A DNA stretch of 50,243 nt from Nostoc sp. PA-18-2419 (GCF_005869855.1 NZ_SZNH01000030.1:25647-75889); one strand, 5' to 3'. Counted from the stretch's first letter, positions 32,964-42,517 are shown. The notes: generated from the letters alone by a model not told the origin. Translations and numbers: made by a program.

Positions 32964-33878
32964 TTAAATTCTAACTCCTAAATTTTTAAACTGTTTTCCT
33001 ACATAGGAGAGAGAATCTTTGAGATGTTTGTGAAAGTAGTTCCAGCCGATATCGGCACCAGATAAACCATGACCACCCGGAAATGCATAAAATACATGAG
33101 CAATGCCTAACTGATTTAAGGTTGCGTTGAAGGCTTTGGTAGAAGCTAATAAATTAGTATCATTCACACCTGCGTCTAAGTAAATTCGCAATTGTTTTCT
33201 ATCTGGAATTGGTAGCTGTTGGACAATTTGTTCAGGACTATTTTGTGAACCACTGCTATCAGTAAAATAACCGCTATGACTAAATAAAATATCGAAGTTG
33301 TTGAGATAGCGTAACCCGATATTAAAAGCTCCCCATCCCCCAGAGGATATACCTCCTAGCGCCCAAAATTGGGGTTTTTCTAATGTGCGGTAGCGTGACT
33401 TGACAACTTGTACTAATTCTGAACCAATCAAAGTCCCTACTTTGCCATTTGGGCCGTCAAAATAATCAGGATCGTACAAAGGACTCGAACCGCGATTATC
33501 ATTACCATCAGGTGTAATCACAATTGATGGTGGTAATTTCTTAGTTTGATAAAGTTCATGCAACACCTCTATAATTGCATATTTATCAGCATAAGCACGA
33601 GCATCGTCATGTCCTCCATGCAGTAAGAATATCACGGGGTAACGCTTTTGCTGATTTTTGTGATAGTCAGGCGGTAAAATCACACCATAGCTGCGAACTG
33701 CACCCATCGCTTGGGAGTTGAAGGTTGCCAATTGAAATTTTAGTCCAGTATTTGCTTGTTCTTGGGGTGGGTCTAGTTGCGGTGCACCTAAGATAAATAC
33801 ATAATAATAACCAGCAGTGGTCAGGAGTGCGATCGCTCCTAATAAACTAATTAAAATTTGAGAATTTTTGATTTTCAT
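32964..33878 (-). CDS. Membrane-anchored esterase (alpha/beta hydrolase, esterase D/antigen 85 type)
   Basis: A 304-residue hydrolase with an N-terminal membrane anchor or signal (ILISLLGAIALLTTAGYYYVFIL) and an exported catalytic domain. Features are VIFLLHGGHDDARAY (oxyanion region), the nucleophile elbow GISSGGWGAFN, the Asp region YLDAGVNDTN and the His in FPGGHGLSGADIGW. It is the first gene of a probable two-gene operon with the MprF-type synthase. Esterases beside aminoacyl-phosphatidylglycerol synthases are known in other bacteria to remove the amino acid from the lipid, which is a plausible but unproven role here. Confidence 0.85.
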   Translation of the reverse strand: MKIKNSQILISLLGAIALLTTAGYYYVFILGAPQLDPPQEQANTGLKFQLATFNSQAMGAVRSYGVILPPDYHKNQQKRYPVIFLLHGGHDDARAYADKYAIIEVLHELYQTKKLPPSIVITPDGNDNRGSSPLYDPDYFDGPNGKVGTLIGSELVQVVKSRYRTLEKPQFWALGGISSGGWGAFNIGLRYLNNFDILFSHSGYFTDSSGSQNSPEQIVQQLPIPDRKQLRIYLDAGVNDTNLLASTKAFNATLNQLGIAHVFYAFPGGHGLSGADIGWNYFHKHLKDSLSYVGKQFKNLGVRI

Positions 33879-34702
33879 ATAAAAGCCTATTTAATTGTTT
33901 AACAAAAATTTCCGAAACTGGAATCTGTTATAACCCTGCTTTGAAAATAGGGAATGGGGGTCTGGAATTACCTTAAATAAAAAAGCAAAATATTACTGCT
34001 GTTTACAGTTGACAGTCAACAGTCAGTAGTAAGATTTTTCCAACTAAAATAAAATTGCTATATGTGCTTTCTAAATACAAAATTTCCATCACCTTTTTAA
34101 ATATTCCCTATTGGGACTAGTTCTTCATTTAAAAAGCTTAAACAAATCATATATCAATCCTGTGTCAACACGATGGAAACTTTACGACTAGTTGTAAAAT
34201 ACTCAGATGTCTATACCTAAGTCACAAAAATATCAATAAATTATGAAATTCAGTTTAAATATAACTACGAACCACAAAATTCTCAACTTCTCAACAAGTT
34301 AAAGATTTGAGTTACAAATTTGATAATTTAACAGATTCTAGTCAGTTCAATTTAGTTTCTTATACCAATTTGAAAAAAGAATGCGATAGATACATAAGCT
34401 GCTCCACATATAAATTGCATAATTATGGCCGGCAAGATGCCCACCCCACAAGACTTTAATGAGATTTAGATATGTAAACTAGATGTGGAACAGCTTATCT
34501 CCAAAACCTTGTGCTGTCTGGATTCTTAATCTGTGAATTTTGTTAGCGCAGCTAAGCCCCCGCGTCTCTTGCGTGTCTCGTAGAGAGCGTCATTTTGAAT
34601 TGGTATTACTTGTATCACAACCCTCAATGATTTGTCGCTCTAGTACTTTTGTTCAGTCTGCCAAATAGGAATGTCAGGCTTGTCCTTTACATTCTAGGGT
34701 TT
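33879..34702. other. Long intergenic region with dispersed repeats
   Basis: No gene is seen. About 34005-34030 has TTGACAGTCAACAGTCAGTAG, a common repeat type. At 34396-34496 is a larger element with ends AAGCTGCTCCACAT and ATGTGGAACAGCTT. Near 34550-34610 is GCGTCTCTTGCGTGTCTCGTAGAGAGCGTC followed by TTTTGAATTGGTATTA, again repeat-like. The rest is AT-rich. Confidence 0.55.
34396..34496. repeat. 101-bp element with near-perfect terminal inverted repeats
   Basis: Left end AAGCTGCTCCACAT (34396-34409) and right end ATGTGGAACAGCTT (34483-34496) match in 13 of 14 positions as inverted repeats. The centre includes GGCCGGCAAGATGCCCACCCCACAAGAC, a frequent cyanobacterial repeat core. The structure resembles a small non-autonomous element or a large stem-loop. 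Confidence 0.6.
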
Positions 34703-37291
34703 TCAGGATTGAGCCTTGATTAAATCAGCAATCACCTTCACCAGATTTTCTGGCTCAATTGGTTTGGTAACATGTCTTAGAAACCCTACTGCGATCGCTT
34801 GCTGTTGGTTGATTTCTCCAGCATAGGCAGTCAGAGCGATCGCCAAAATTTCTCTGTCTTGAGGGCGCATGATTGCCCGGATTTGCTGCATCAGCATATA
34901 GCCGTCCATCTGAGGCATTCCAATATCGCTAATCAATACATCAAAGTTTGTTTGCTTAAAAGCTTGCAAAGCTTCGATTGCAGAAGTTGCTGAGGTAACG
35001 AGAGCACCACTTTGCTCTAGTACAAAAGCAATCAAATTTCGTGTGTCTGTATCGTCATCGACTAGCAAAACTCGCAGATTTACCAGGGCAAGCGATGAGG
35101 AACTCCCTATGAGAGATAAAGAAGTTGATTCATCCAAATGCCTCTGGTTTTCATCTTTTAAAAGCGGCAGTCTGACAGTGAATCTAGCCCCCTGTCCAAC
35201 TCCTGGGCTGTCTGCGCGAACGGTTCCCCCGTGCAGTTCCACCAAGTGATGAACGATCGCCAACCCTAACCCTAATCCACCAAATGCGCGAGTTGTTGTA
35301 CTATCGGCTTGACGGAAGTATTCAAATACATGGGGGAGAAAGTCTGGATCGATACCCTTACCTGTATCTCTAACTTGAATCTGAGCTTCGGCTCCTATGC
35401 TGTTAAGTTCAATTTCCACGCTTCCACCATCAGGTGTAAACTTAACAGCGTTAGTAAGTAAATTCCAGATGATTTGCTGTACGCGCGCAGAATCCCCAAG
35501 GATTTGCCCTACCTCTTTTTCAAACACCATCTCAACTGAAATCGATTTGGCTTGAGCCGCTAACTGCACGGTTTCCATTGCGGCTGTGATGGTTGATGCC
35601 AGGTTAATAGGAGCCATGTTGAGACTAAGTTTACCACGCAATATGCGAGAGACATCTAACAAATCCTCAATTAGTTGTACCTGTAGCTTGGCATTGCGTT
35701 CGATTGTTTCTAAAGCATAAGCTGTCTTTGCAGCATTTAATCTACCGCTACGAAGCATACTCGACCAACCTAAAATCGGATTGAGGGGCGATCGCAACTC
35801 GTGGGACAGTACCGCTAAAAACTCATCTTTAATTCGATTTGCAGTTTCGGCAGCTTGGCGGGCGGCTTGTTCTCGTTGCAGAATTTGTTCTCGTTCAGCT
35901 TCGATGCGCTTGCGCTCGGTGATATTCTTGAACAGAAGGGCAACTTTACAGTTCTTTGGCTGTCCAACACGGCAGGCATATACCTCAAACCAACGATTCA
36001 TCACTTCAGAACCATTCTCGAAACGAATTGATTCGCCTGTCAGCGCGACTTTACCGTAAATCTCATACCACTGAACTTCAAGATTTGGAAGTATCTGACG
36101 CGCCGTTTTGCCCACTGCTTGTACTATTCCCGTTTGTTTCTCGAATGCTGGATTGGTTTGCAAAAAACGGTAATCAATCGGCGTATTGTTTTCATCAAAC
36201 AGCATTTCGATGATGCAGAAGCCATCATCAATGGACTCAAACAGCGTTCGATAGCGTTCCTCCGAACGGCGCAAGGCTTCTTCAGCAAGTTTTAGTTCGG
36301 TAATATCAATGAGTGCGCCAGGAAAAGAAACAGCACTGCCACCCGCATCATACTCGACTTGCCCGCAAGCCGACAGCCATCGCTCCTCGCCACTGGCAGT
36401 GCGAACGCGGTATTGGGCGGCATACCTCTGACCCGATTTAATCGCTTGATTAATTGCAGGCAAAACGCTCAAGCGGTCTTCTTCGTGCATGGCATCGATA
36501 AACAGTTTGATGGGCAACCCTTCTGTGGTCGCAAGCGCAGGGTCTACGGCAAACAAGTCAGCAAATGCAGCATTGACAATGACGCAATCGCTCTTGATGT
36601 TCCAGCGCCAAGTGTAAACTGCTCCAGCCACCAAAGCGGACTCTAATTGCACATGCGCTTCTCGCAGCGCAATTTGGGCTTGGCTTTCGTGCTGCCCTGC
36701 ATCAACAGCCGCTTGACGGGCGCGACTACTTTGCAGGGCTGCGGTGGTAAAATTTGCCAAGCTCGTCATCAGCCGCACATCTTCGCTATCGAAGTGGTGT
36801 TGCTCGTCGTGAGACAAGATCCAGACCGTGCCGATAGGCTGCTTGTCAATGACTAAAGGAATAACTAAGCCTTCAACAATTGCAGGTTTAATTTGTTGCA
36901 AGTAAGTGAAGTACCGTTCGGGGTAAAAATAAAGTTCGGGCGATCGCCTCTCTAAACACACTCCACAAGCGCTAAAATTACCTGGGGTTGTCCGCTGCTC
37001 GTATTGCTCTAACTCTCCAGCCAGTGCTACCCAACGAAAAATTGACTCTCCACTGGAGGATATTTCTAATAAACTGACCCCGGCAGTTCCCGCTTGACAA
37101 AGACCCCTAGCAATACCAACAAGGGTTTTGAGCATACTTTGGGGCGATTGAACAAGTTGCTGAGCCAGAGTATGTAGAGCTTGGTTCTCAGCTTGCAAAT
37201 CAGATGTTTTGGGCGAGCGACGAGACAGTTTTTCTGTAATCAGAATGTCTTCCAAACTAATTTGCTTCTGGTCTTCACAGGTCATTGCCAA
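34703..37291 (-). CDS. Hybrid sensor histidine kinase (GAF-PAS-PAS-HisKA-HATPase-REC)
   Basis: An 862-residue cytosolic hybrid kinase. Order: GAF domain (about 55-190, SPELYFYPERYFTYLQQIKPAIVEGLVIPLV...), two PAS domains (about 205-335 and 340-460), HisKA with H-box AVLSHELRSPLNPILGW, and an ATPase with N-box IIWNLLTNAVKFTPDGG, G1 DTGKGIDPD and G2 GGLGLGLAIV. A receiver domain follows (about 735-860) with the acidic DDD pocket, phospho-acceptor Asp in DVLISDIGMP, and conserved Thr and Lys (ALTAYAG, HVTKP). All catalytic motifs are intact, so an internal phosphorelay is expected. The signal and output partner are unknown. Confidence 0.93.
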   Translation of the reverse strand: MAMTCEDQKQISLEDILITEKLSRRSPKTSDLQAENQALHTLAQQLVQSPQSMLKTLVGIARGLCQAGTAGVSLLEISSSGESIFRWVALAGELEQYEQRTTPGNFSACGVCLERRSPELYFYPERYFTYLQQIKPAIVEGLVIPLVIDKQPIGTVWILSHDEQHHFDSEDVRLMTSLANFTTAALQSSRARQAAVDAGQHESQAQIALREAHVQLESALVAGAVYTWRWNIKSDCVIVNAAFADLFAVDPALATTEGLPIKLFIDAMHEEDRLSVLPAINQAIKSGQRYAAQYRVRTASGEERWLSACGQVEYDAGGSAVSFPGALIDITELKLAEEALRRSEERYRTLFESIDDGFCIIEMLFDENNTPIDYRFLQTNPAFEKQTGIVQAVGKTARQILPNLEVQWYEIYGKVALTGESIRFENGSEVMNRWFEVYACRVGQPKNCKVALLFKNITERKRIEAEREQILQREQAARQAAETANRIKDEFLAVLSHELRSPLNPILGWSSMLRSGRLNAAKTAYALETIERNAKLQVQLIEDLLDVSRILRGKLSLNMAPINLASTITAAMETVQLAAQAKSISVEMVFEKEVGQILGDSARVQQIIWNLLTNAVKFTPDGGSVEIELNSIGAEAQIQVRDTGKGIDPDFLPHVFEYFRQADSTTTRAFGGLGLGLAIVHHLVELHGGTVRADSPGVGQGARFTVRLPLLKDENQRHLDESTSLSLIGSSSSLALVNLRVLLVDDDTDTRNLIAFVLEQSGALVTSATSAIEALQAFKQTNFDVLISDIGMPQMDGYMLMQQIRAIMRPQDREILAIALTAYAGEINQQQAIAVGFLRHVTKPIEPENLVKVIADLIKAQS

Positions 37292-37927
37292 GCTCCATCT
37301 CTGGAAAATACCAATCCAATAATACTTTTCCCAGTACGCCCACCAAGCAGCTGCTCTTTAATCTAATTAAGTGCCATTGGGGACGACGTACTATGTGCGT
37401 TCTCACAGCAATTCACGGTTTTAAATGAAATGCCCAAATTAGCAGCAAACTCTTGTCGAGAATTTAAGTGTCGTCGCTTGAATAATTACTCAAACGAGGG
37501 AATACTCAATCGTTTTTGACTGGACTATTCAGATATACTTTATTCTAGTTTTCAATTGTAATGAAAAGCTTAATTTCAGGAGAGCGCAAAGTTTTTTTCA
37601 CAAGTGCGATTCATATCCTTTACTCGATTGTCAGCGATCGCAATATAAGCTAAACACAATCAAAGAGCAACTCAATGAACTGTGAGTGACGACTTGCGGC
37701 GAACAACAGTTCGGTGATTCTGGACTCAAAACTTAGCACTACTGCAATTCGTTGCCTAACAACTGGTTCACCCGATTGGGTGAATGCGATCGCCTAGTCA
37801 GGAACTACTCTAAAAGAAGGTGCAGTTTTGATTGTGCCAGCATCATCGCCAACAGAATCAAAACTGCTCAATTGGCTATTCTAGCTTTTAATTATACATC
37901 AATAACTTGTTTATAAAGGGTCGAATA
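37292..37927. other. Divergent intergenic region between two kinase genes
   Basis: No gene is seen. A perfect 7-bp hairpin, TTCACCC-GATT-GGGTGAA, lies at 37767-37784. A HIP1-like GCGATCGC is at 37786-37793. AAAGGG (37915-37920) is the ribosome binding site that decides the start at 37928. Confidence 0.5.
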
Positions 37928-40546
37928 GTGGATGAAATCGTTGTCAAATCCCTGTCTACACCAAATTGTCAGCAAGAGGTTATTAACGTGCTATCAAAAA
38001 TTGCTGTCAATTTACCAGGAGTAATTTTCCAAGTTCTGCAACGACAGGATGGTTCTGTGTCTGTGCTTTATCTAAGTTCTGGTTGTCAAAATTTGTTTGA
38101 AATAGAACCAGAAGTTATTGCAGCAGACTTTCAGGTATTATCCAAACTGATTCATCCACAAGATCTAAAAGCTTTTAGAGAATCTATAACTGTTTGTAGC
38201 ACTACTTTTACACCCTGGCATTGGGAAGGTCGCATCATCACGCCTAGTCGGATGAAGTGGATTCAAGCTAGTTATAGTGTAGAACCGCAACAACAAGGGG
38301 ATTTGCTTTGGAATGGCTTAGTCATGGATATTACAGAGCAAAAACTAGCCCAAGAAAAATTGCAAGAGAGTGAAGCCCGCTATAAAGCAATTTTGTCTGC
38401 TATTCCCGATTTGATGTTTCGTATTAGCCGCGATGGCGAGTATCTCGACTTGAAAAGTGAGGGAGCAAATGTTACGCTCGCTCGAGAAGAAATAGTAGGA
38501 AAAAATTTGCAGGAATTATTGCCGAGTGATGTTGCAGCGATTAGCCAAGAAGCGATCGCTAAAACTTTAGACACCGGAACTCTACAAACTTGTGAATATC
38601 AGCTACCAACCCCCTTAGGAGTTAGAGATTATGAAGCGCGCTTGGTAGTTAGCGGTGAAGACGAGATTCTAGCAATTGTCCGAGATATTACAGAACGCAA
38701 ACAAGCAGAAATCGCTCTCCAAAATCTTGCCCAAAAATTTGCTAAAGCTTTTAGTTGCAGTCCTGATTCAATTACTATTAGTAGCCTGAAAGAAGGACGT
38801 TTTTTAGAAGTTAACGACAGTTTTATAAAACTTTCAGGCTATCAACGAGATGAAACAATTGGTAAAACTTCTTTTGATTTAAATCTTTGGATCGATGCAG
38901 GCGATCGCCTGAAGTTAATACAGGAATTACAAGCTACAGGAGCAATTCGGAATTTAGAATTACAATTTCGGCAAAAATCTGGAAAGATAATTACAGTCTT
39001 GCTTTCAGCCGAAGTCATTGATTTGGATGGTATCCCTTGCTTACTAGCAGTTCATCACGATATTACACAACGCAAGCACCAAGAAGCCAAATTACGCCTC
39101 TCAGCAGAACGCGATCGATTGTTGGCAGAAACCCTAGTACGAATTCGGTCTTCTCTGAACTTAGAGCAAGTTCTCCAAACCACTGTTACCGAAGTTAGGC
39201 AATTTCTGCAAGCAGATCGGGTTTTTATTACTTTAAATAATGCCAATTTAGAAATTAGAACTATTGCCGAATCAGTAGACCCAAAATATCCATCCGTTTC
39301 TGGTTGGTCTACTAATGATGAAGCTTATATTCAAGAATTAAGGAACTTTTTAAAAAATAATGTTGTGCGTGTTGTTGAAGATATAACGCAAATGCCACTA
39401 TCTTCCAAAGTAACAGTACACTGTCAAAAATTTCAAACTAAGGCTAGTTTGGCTGTACCAATTATGCTAGATGAAGAATTATTTGGTGCGTTAATTGCTA
39501 ATCAATGCTCAGCGCCGCGTCATTGGCAACCAATAGAAATTGATTTGCTACAACAAATGTCACAACAAGTAGCGATCGCCATTCATCAAAGCCGGATTTA
39601 CCAGGAACTAGCACAACTCAACACTAATTTAGAACACCAAGTACGAGAACGTACAGCACAATTGCAACAAAAAATCCAAGAAGTTGAAGAATTACATCGT
39701 ATTAAAGATGTAGTTTTACACACAGTTGCCCATGATTTACGAACTTCTGTAATCGGTAACTTGATGGTATTAAAAAATTTGTTAAATCAGGGAGTGAGGA
39801 ACACTCTGACGCCAGAACCAGAAAAGACACAAACACACAAAGACACGGTGACGCCCAAAGACGGCGATCTGAAGATACAAACAGTGGAAGAGAGGGAAAA
39901 TTCTTTAACAGCCTCAGAGCATCTCCCCATCTTTGCGTCTTCTTCGTCACAAATTCCCATATCTCGCTCAATAATCGAGCGGATGATTCAAGGTAATGAT
40001 CGCCAACTGACAATGATTAACTCATTGCTAGAAATTAATTGCAGTGAAAAACAAGGTCTGGGAATTAAACTCGAACTTGTGCAGTTTAGCACCCTATTAG
40101 CAGGAATCTTTGCTCAGTTAGAACCCATACTGACACAAAATCAAGCAACTGTAAAAAACTTGATTCCCCTAGATTTACCATTGGTGATGGCAGATGCAAC
40201 TCGGTTGCAAAAAGTTGTGGCGCATTTAGTGACACGTAGCTTGGAAAATAACTTACCAGGAATAAACTTTACCCTGAGTACTACCGTTGAAGCTGGAATG
40301 ATTCGCACTCAGATTCAAGATGATGGTGTAGCTATGAGTAAACTAGAGCGCGATCGGCTTTTCGATCTGCACGTCCGTGATCCCCAAGATTGTTGTTCCA
40401 CAAGCATTGGCTTAAAAATGTATCTTTGTCGCCAAGTTATTAAAGCACACGGGGGCGAAATTGGTGCAATTACCAACCGCAAGCGCGGGTTAACTTTCTG
40501 GTTTACATTACCTTTAGCAACTACATCCGCAACAAATCGCCCATAA
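37928..40546 (+). CDS. PAS/GAF sensor histidine-kinase-like protein with degenerate ATPase domain
   Basis: An 872-residue protein. I chose GTG 37928 (AAAGGG 7 bp upstream) over the TTG at 37907. Three PAS domains occupy about residues 20-145, 150-265 and 270-400, then a cyanobacteriochrome-like GAF domain (about 410-565) without the canonical bilin Cys, a coiled coil, and HisKA with His602 in AHDLRTS. The ATPase domain is worn: N-box VVAHLVTRSLENN lacks both Asn, G1 is DDGVAMS and G2 is SIGLKMY. The end, AHGGEIG...GLTFWFTLPL, still matches the intact paralogue 81 bp downstream. It probably cannot bind ATP normally and may act as a pseudokinase or phosphate acceptor. Residues about 620-677 look repeat-derived. 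Confidence 0.88.
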   Translation: MDEIVVKSLSTPNCQQEVINVLSKIAVNLPGVIFQVLQRQDGSVSVLYLSSGCQNLFEIEPEVIAADFQVLSKLIHPQDLKAFRESITVCSTTFTPWHWEGRIITPSRMKWIQASYSVEPQQQGDLLWNGLVMDITEQKLAQEKLQESEARYKAILSAIPDLMFRISRDGEYLDLKSEGANVTLAREEIVGKNLQELLPSDVAAISQEAIAKTLDTGTLQTCEYQLPTPLGVRDYEARLVVSGEDEILAIVRDITERKQAEIALQNLAQKFAKAFSCSPDSITISSLKEGRFLEVNDSFIKLSGYQRDETIGKTSFDLNLWIDAGDRLKLIQELQATGAIRNLELQFRQKSGKIITVLLSAEVIDLDGIPCLLAVHHDITQRKHQEAKLRLSAERDRLLAETLVRIRSSLNLEQVLQTTVTEVRQFLQADRVFITLNNANLEIRTIAESVDPKYPSVSGWSTNDEAYIQELRNFLKNNVVRVVEDITQMPLSSKVTVHCQKFQTKASLAVPIMLDEELFGALIANQCSAPRHWQPIEIDLLQQMSQQVAIAIHQSRIYQELAQLNTNLEHQVRERTAQLQQKIQEVEELHRIKDVVLHTVAHDLRTSVIGNLMVLKNLLNQGVRNTLTPEPEKTQTHKDTVTPKDGDLKIQTVEERENSLTASEHLPIFASSSSQIPISRSIIERMIQGNDRQLTMINSLLEINCSEKQGLGIKLELVQFSTLLAGIFAQLEPILTQNQATVKNLIPLDLPLVMADATRLQKVVAHLVTRSLENNLPGINFTLSTTVEAGMIRTQIQDDGVAMSKLERDRLFDLHVRDPQDCCSTSIGLKMYLCRQVIKAHGGEIGAITNRKRGLTFWFTLPLATTSATNRP
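39786..39957 (+). repeat. Repeat-derived insertion in the HisKA hairpin of the first paralogue
   Basis: The stretch includes AGACACAAACACACAAAGACACGGTGACGC and a counterpart GCATCTCCCCATCTTTGCGTCTTC. These resemble the intergenic GACACAAGGACA/GCGTCCCCGCGTC repeat at 13715-13790. It encodes residues about 620-677 between LMVLKNLLN and RSIIERMIQ. Confidence 0.6.
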
Positions 40547-40627
40547 ATTACCAAAAAATGCGAAGGTGTTATTTGTGGCAATCTTGAGGAAGAAAACACC
40601 TTCAACGGTATAGGCAAAGTTGCTTGG

Positions 40628-42436
40628 ATGCTAATGGCTACCCCATTTACAACAGTGCAAAGATGGTACAGAAAAACCTTTTCTGCACCAACAACAGATA
40701 AAATTATTACTCTATACAAAGCTTGGCGCAACCAATTTTTGTGGCAGAGATTGCATTTATGGTTGTGGCTGGCGCTGATTTGTCTATTATCTTTTACTTT
40801 GCGAGACATTTACGGCTTGTTTTTCCCTTTGCAAGAGTTGGAGAAACTGCCACAATTACTCCGACCAAGAAGCATTGTACTGAATATTACAATGCTTATA
40901 AATATACTTATCTGCTTTGCCCTACATAAAACTAAATTTGGTCGTCATCGTCCAGATTTATTATTTTTGGGTTCTTCTTGGTCAATTAGTCTAATATCAC
41001 AGTTGTTTGCAACCCTCAGAGGTTTTGCACTACCCGATAGCATCGGTTGGTCGCTATTGTTCTTAAGTCAAGCTATCTTAATCCCAGTCTGCTGGACTCT
41101 TCACTTGCTGTCTCAAGCAAGTGTGCTAATTTACTATTTTGGTGTCAACACCGCACTTGGACTAAAAACACCAATCCCAGAACACCCAGAGATCTATAAT
41201 GTAACGTTTATTTTATATATTTTTTGGTTTTGTACGATATGTGATATAGGTGTTTATCTGTACGATCGCCTGCAACGCTCTGAGTTTTACGCCCGTCAAG
41301 AACTTGAATCTGCTTACCAGAAACTCAAAGTTGCAGAAGCGAAATATCGCACCATTTTTGAAAACGCTGTAGAAGGTATCTTTCAAAGCAGTCCTGATGG
41401 ACGTTACATTACAGCAAATCCTGCTTTAGCACGTATTTATGGCTACTCATCACCAGAGGAGGTAACAGCAAATTTCACTGATATTGAACACCAATTGTAT
41501 GTCGATCCAAACCGCCGAGCAGAATTTGTGCGCCTGATGGAAAAGTATGGCAGGGTTTCGGAGTTCGAGTCTCAAATTTATCGCCGAGATCGGAGTATTG
41601 TTTGGATTTCCGAAAAAGCCTATGCAGTCTGTGACGAACGAGGAAAGCTGCTGTATTACGAAGGTTTGATTGAAGACATTACACAGCGCAAACAAACTGA
41701 AGAAGAACTACGAGTGTTTTTTCATGCAGTTTCTCACGACTTACGTAACCCGGTGCTAGGTACTTTGATGGTACTGAAGAATCTGCTCAACAGCGAGGGA
41801 CTGGGGACTGGGGAGCAGGGACAAGGGAGACAAGAAAAAATTATGAAACCAGTCTCTTCCCAATCCCTAATCGCTGTGCAACGCTCAATTTTAGAGCGGA
41901 TGATTCAAAGTAGCGATCGCCAACTTAACTTAATTAATTCGTTGATGGAAGCTCATATCAGTGAGGTGCAAGGTATTGTTTTACAACGTCAAACCGTACA
42001 ATTACTGTCGATTGTCGAAGCAGCGTTAGCAGATTTAGAGCCACTAGTGGTGCAAAATCAAGCAACTATAACAAATTTGGTATCCGCATTGCCATTGGTG
42101 AATGTAGATCCTACGCAATTATGGCGAGTTTTTTCTAACTTAATTGTTAATGCTCTCAAACACAATCCGCCTGGATTGCTTTTGACAATCAACGCTACTG
42201 TTGAGGGTAATAACATTTATTGTACTGTCAGTGATAACGGTGTGGGTATTAGTCAAAAACAAAGCGATCGGCTTTTTGAGCTTTACTTTCGGGGTAGTAG
42301 CATCCGCAATTCTGTAGGTTTGGGATTGGGGTTATATCTATCCAAGCAAATTATCAATGCTCATGGTGGCGAAATTGGTATTAATCCCAATCCTCAAGCC
42401 GGAGTAACTTTCTGGTTTACATTACCTATCATTTGA
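40628..42436 (+). CDS. Membrane-bound PAS sensor histidine kinase
   Basis: A 602-residue kinase. The N-terminal 200 residues hold about five or six membrane helices (LWLALICLLSFTL, IVLNITMLINILICFAL, IGWSLLFLSQAILIPVCW, VTFILYIFWFCTICDIGVYLY) of an unrecognised sensor module. A short coiled coil, one PAS domain (about 225-350, IFENAVEGIFQSSPDGRYITANPALARIYGY), HisKA with His370 in SHDLRNP, and a complete ATPase follow: FSNLIVNALKHNPPG, DNGVGIS, GLGLGLYLSKQI. It is a paralogue of the upstream gene, with the same HisKA-to-end layout, 81 bp away and co-directional. A Gly/Gln-rich insertion sits at residues about 388-407. Confidence 0.92.
   Translation: MLMATPFTTVQRWYRKTFSAPTTDKIITLYKAWRNQFLWQRLHLWLWLALICLLSFTLRDIYGLFFPLQELEKLPQLLRPRSIVLNITMLINILICFALHKTKFGRHRPDLLFLGSSWSISLISQLFATLRGFALPDSIGWSLLFLSQAILIPVCWTLHLLSQASVLIYYFGVNTALGLKTPIPEHPEIYNVTFILYIFWFCTICDIGVYLYDRLQRSEFYARQELESAYQKLKVAEAKYRTIFENAVEGIFQSSPDGRYITANPALARIYGYSSPEEVTANFTDIEHQLYVDPNRRAEFVRLMEKYGRVSEFESQIYRRDRSIVWISEKAYAVCDERGKLLYYEGLIEDITQRKQTEEELRVFFHAVSHDLRNPVLGTLMVLKNLLNSEGLGTGEQGQGRQEKIMKPVSSQSLIAVQRSILERMIQSSDRQLNLINSLMEAHISEVQGIVLQRQTVQLLSIVEAALADLEPLVVQNQATITNLVSALPLVNVDPTQLWRVFSNLIVNALKHNPPGLLLTINATVEGNNIYCTVSDNGVGISQKQSDRLFELYFRGSSIRNSVGLGLGLYLSKQIINAHGGEIGINPNPQAGVTFWFTLPII
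41790..41846 (+). repeat. Repeat-derived insertion in the HisKA hairpin of the second paralogue
   Basis: GGGACTGGGGACTGGGG followed by AGCAGGGACAAGGGAGACAAG is the G-rich intergenic repeat type seen at 44450-44465 and 48460-48510. Here it is translated as GLGTGEQGQGRQE between LMVLKNLLN and the helix ending RSILERMIQ. Confidence 0.75.
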
Positions 42437-42517
42437 AGTTCAGATCAACAGTTGTAATTGTCATTTGTTTAAAACCACTAATAAATGACGAATGACCAAT
42501 AACTAAGGAAAAATTTT

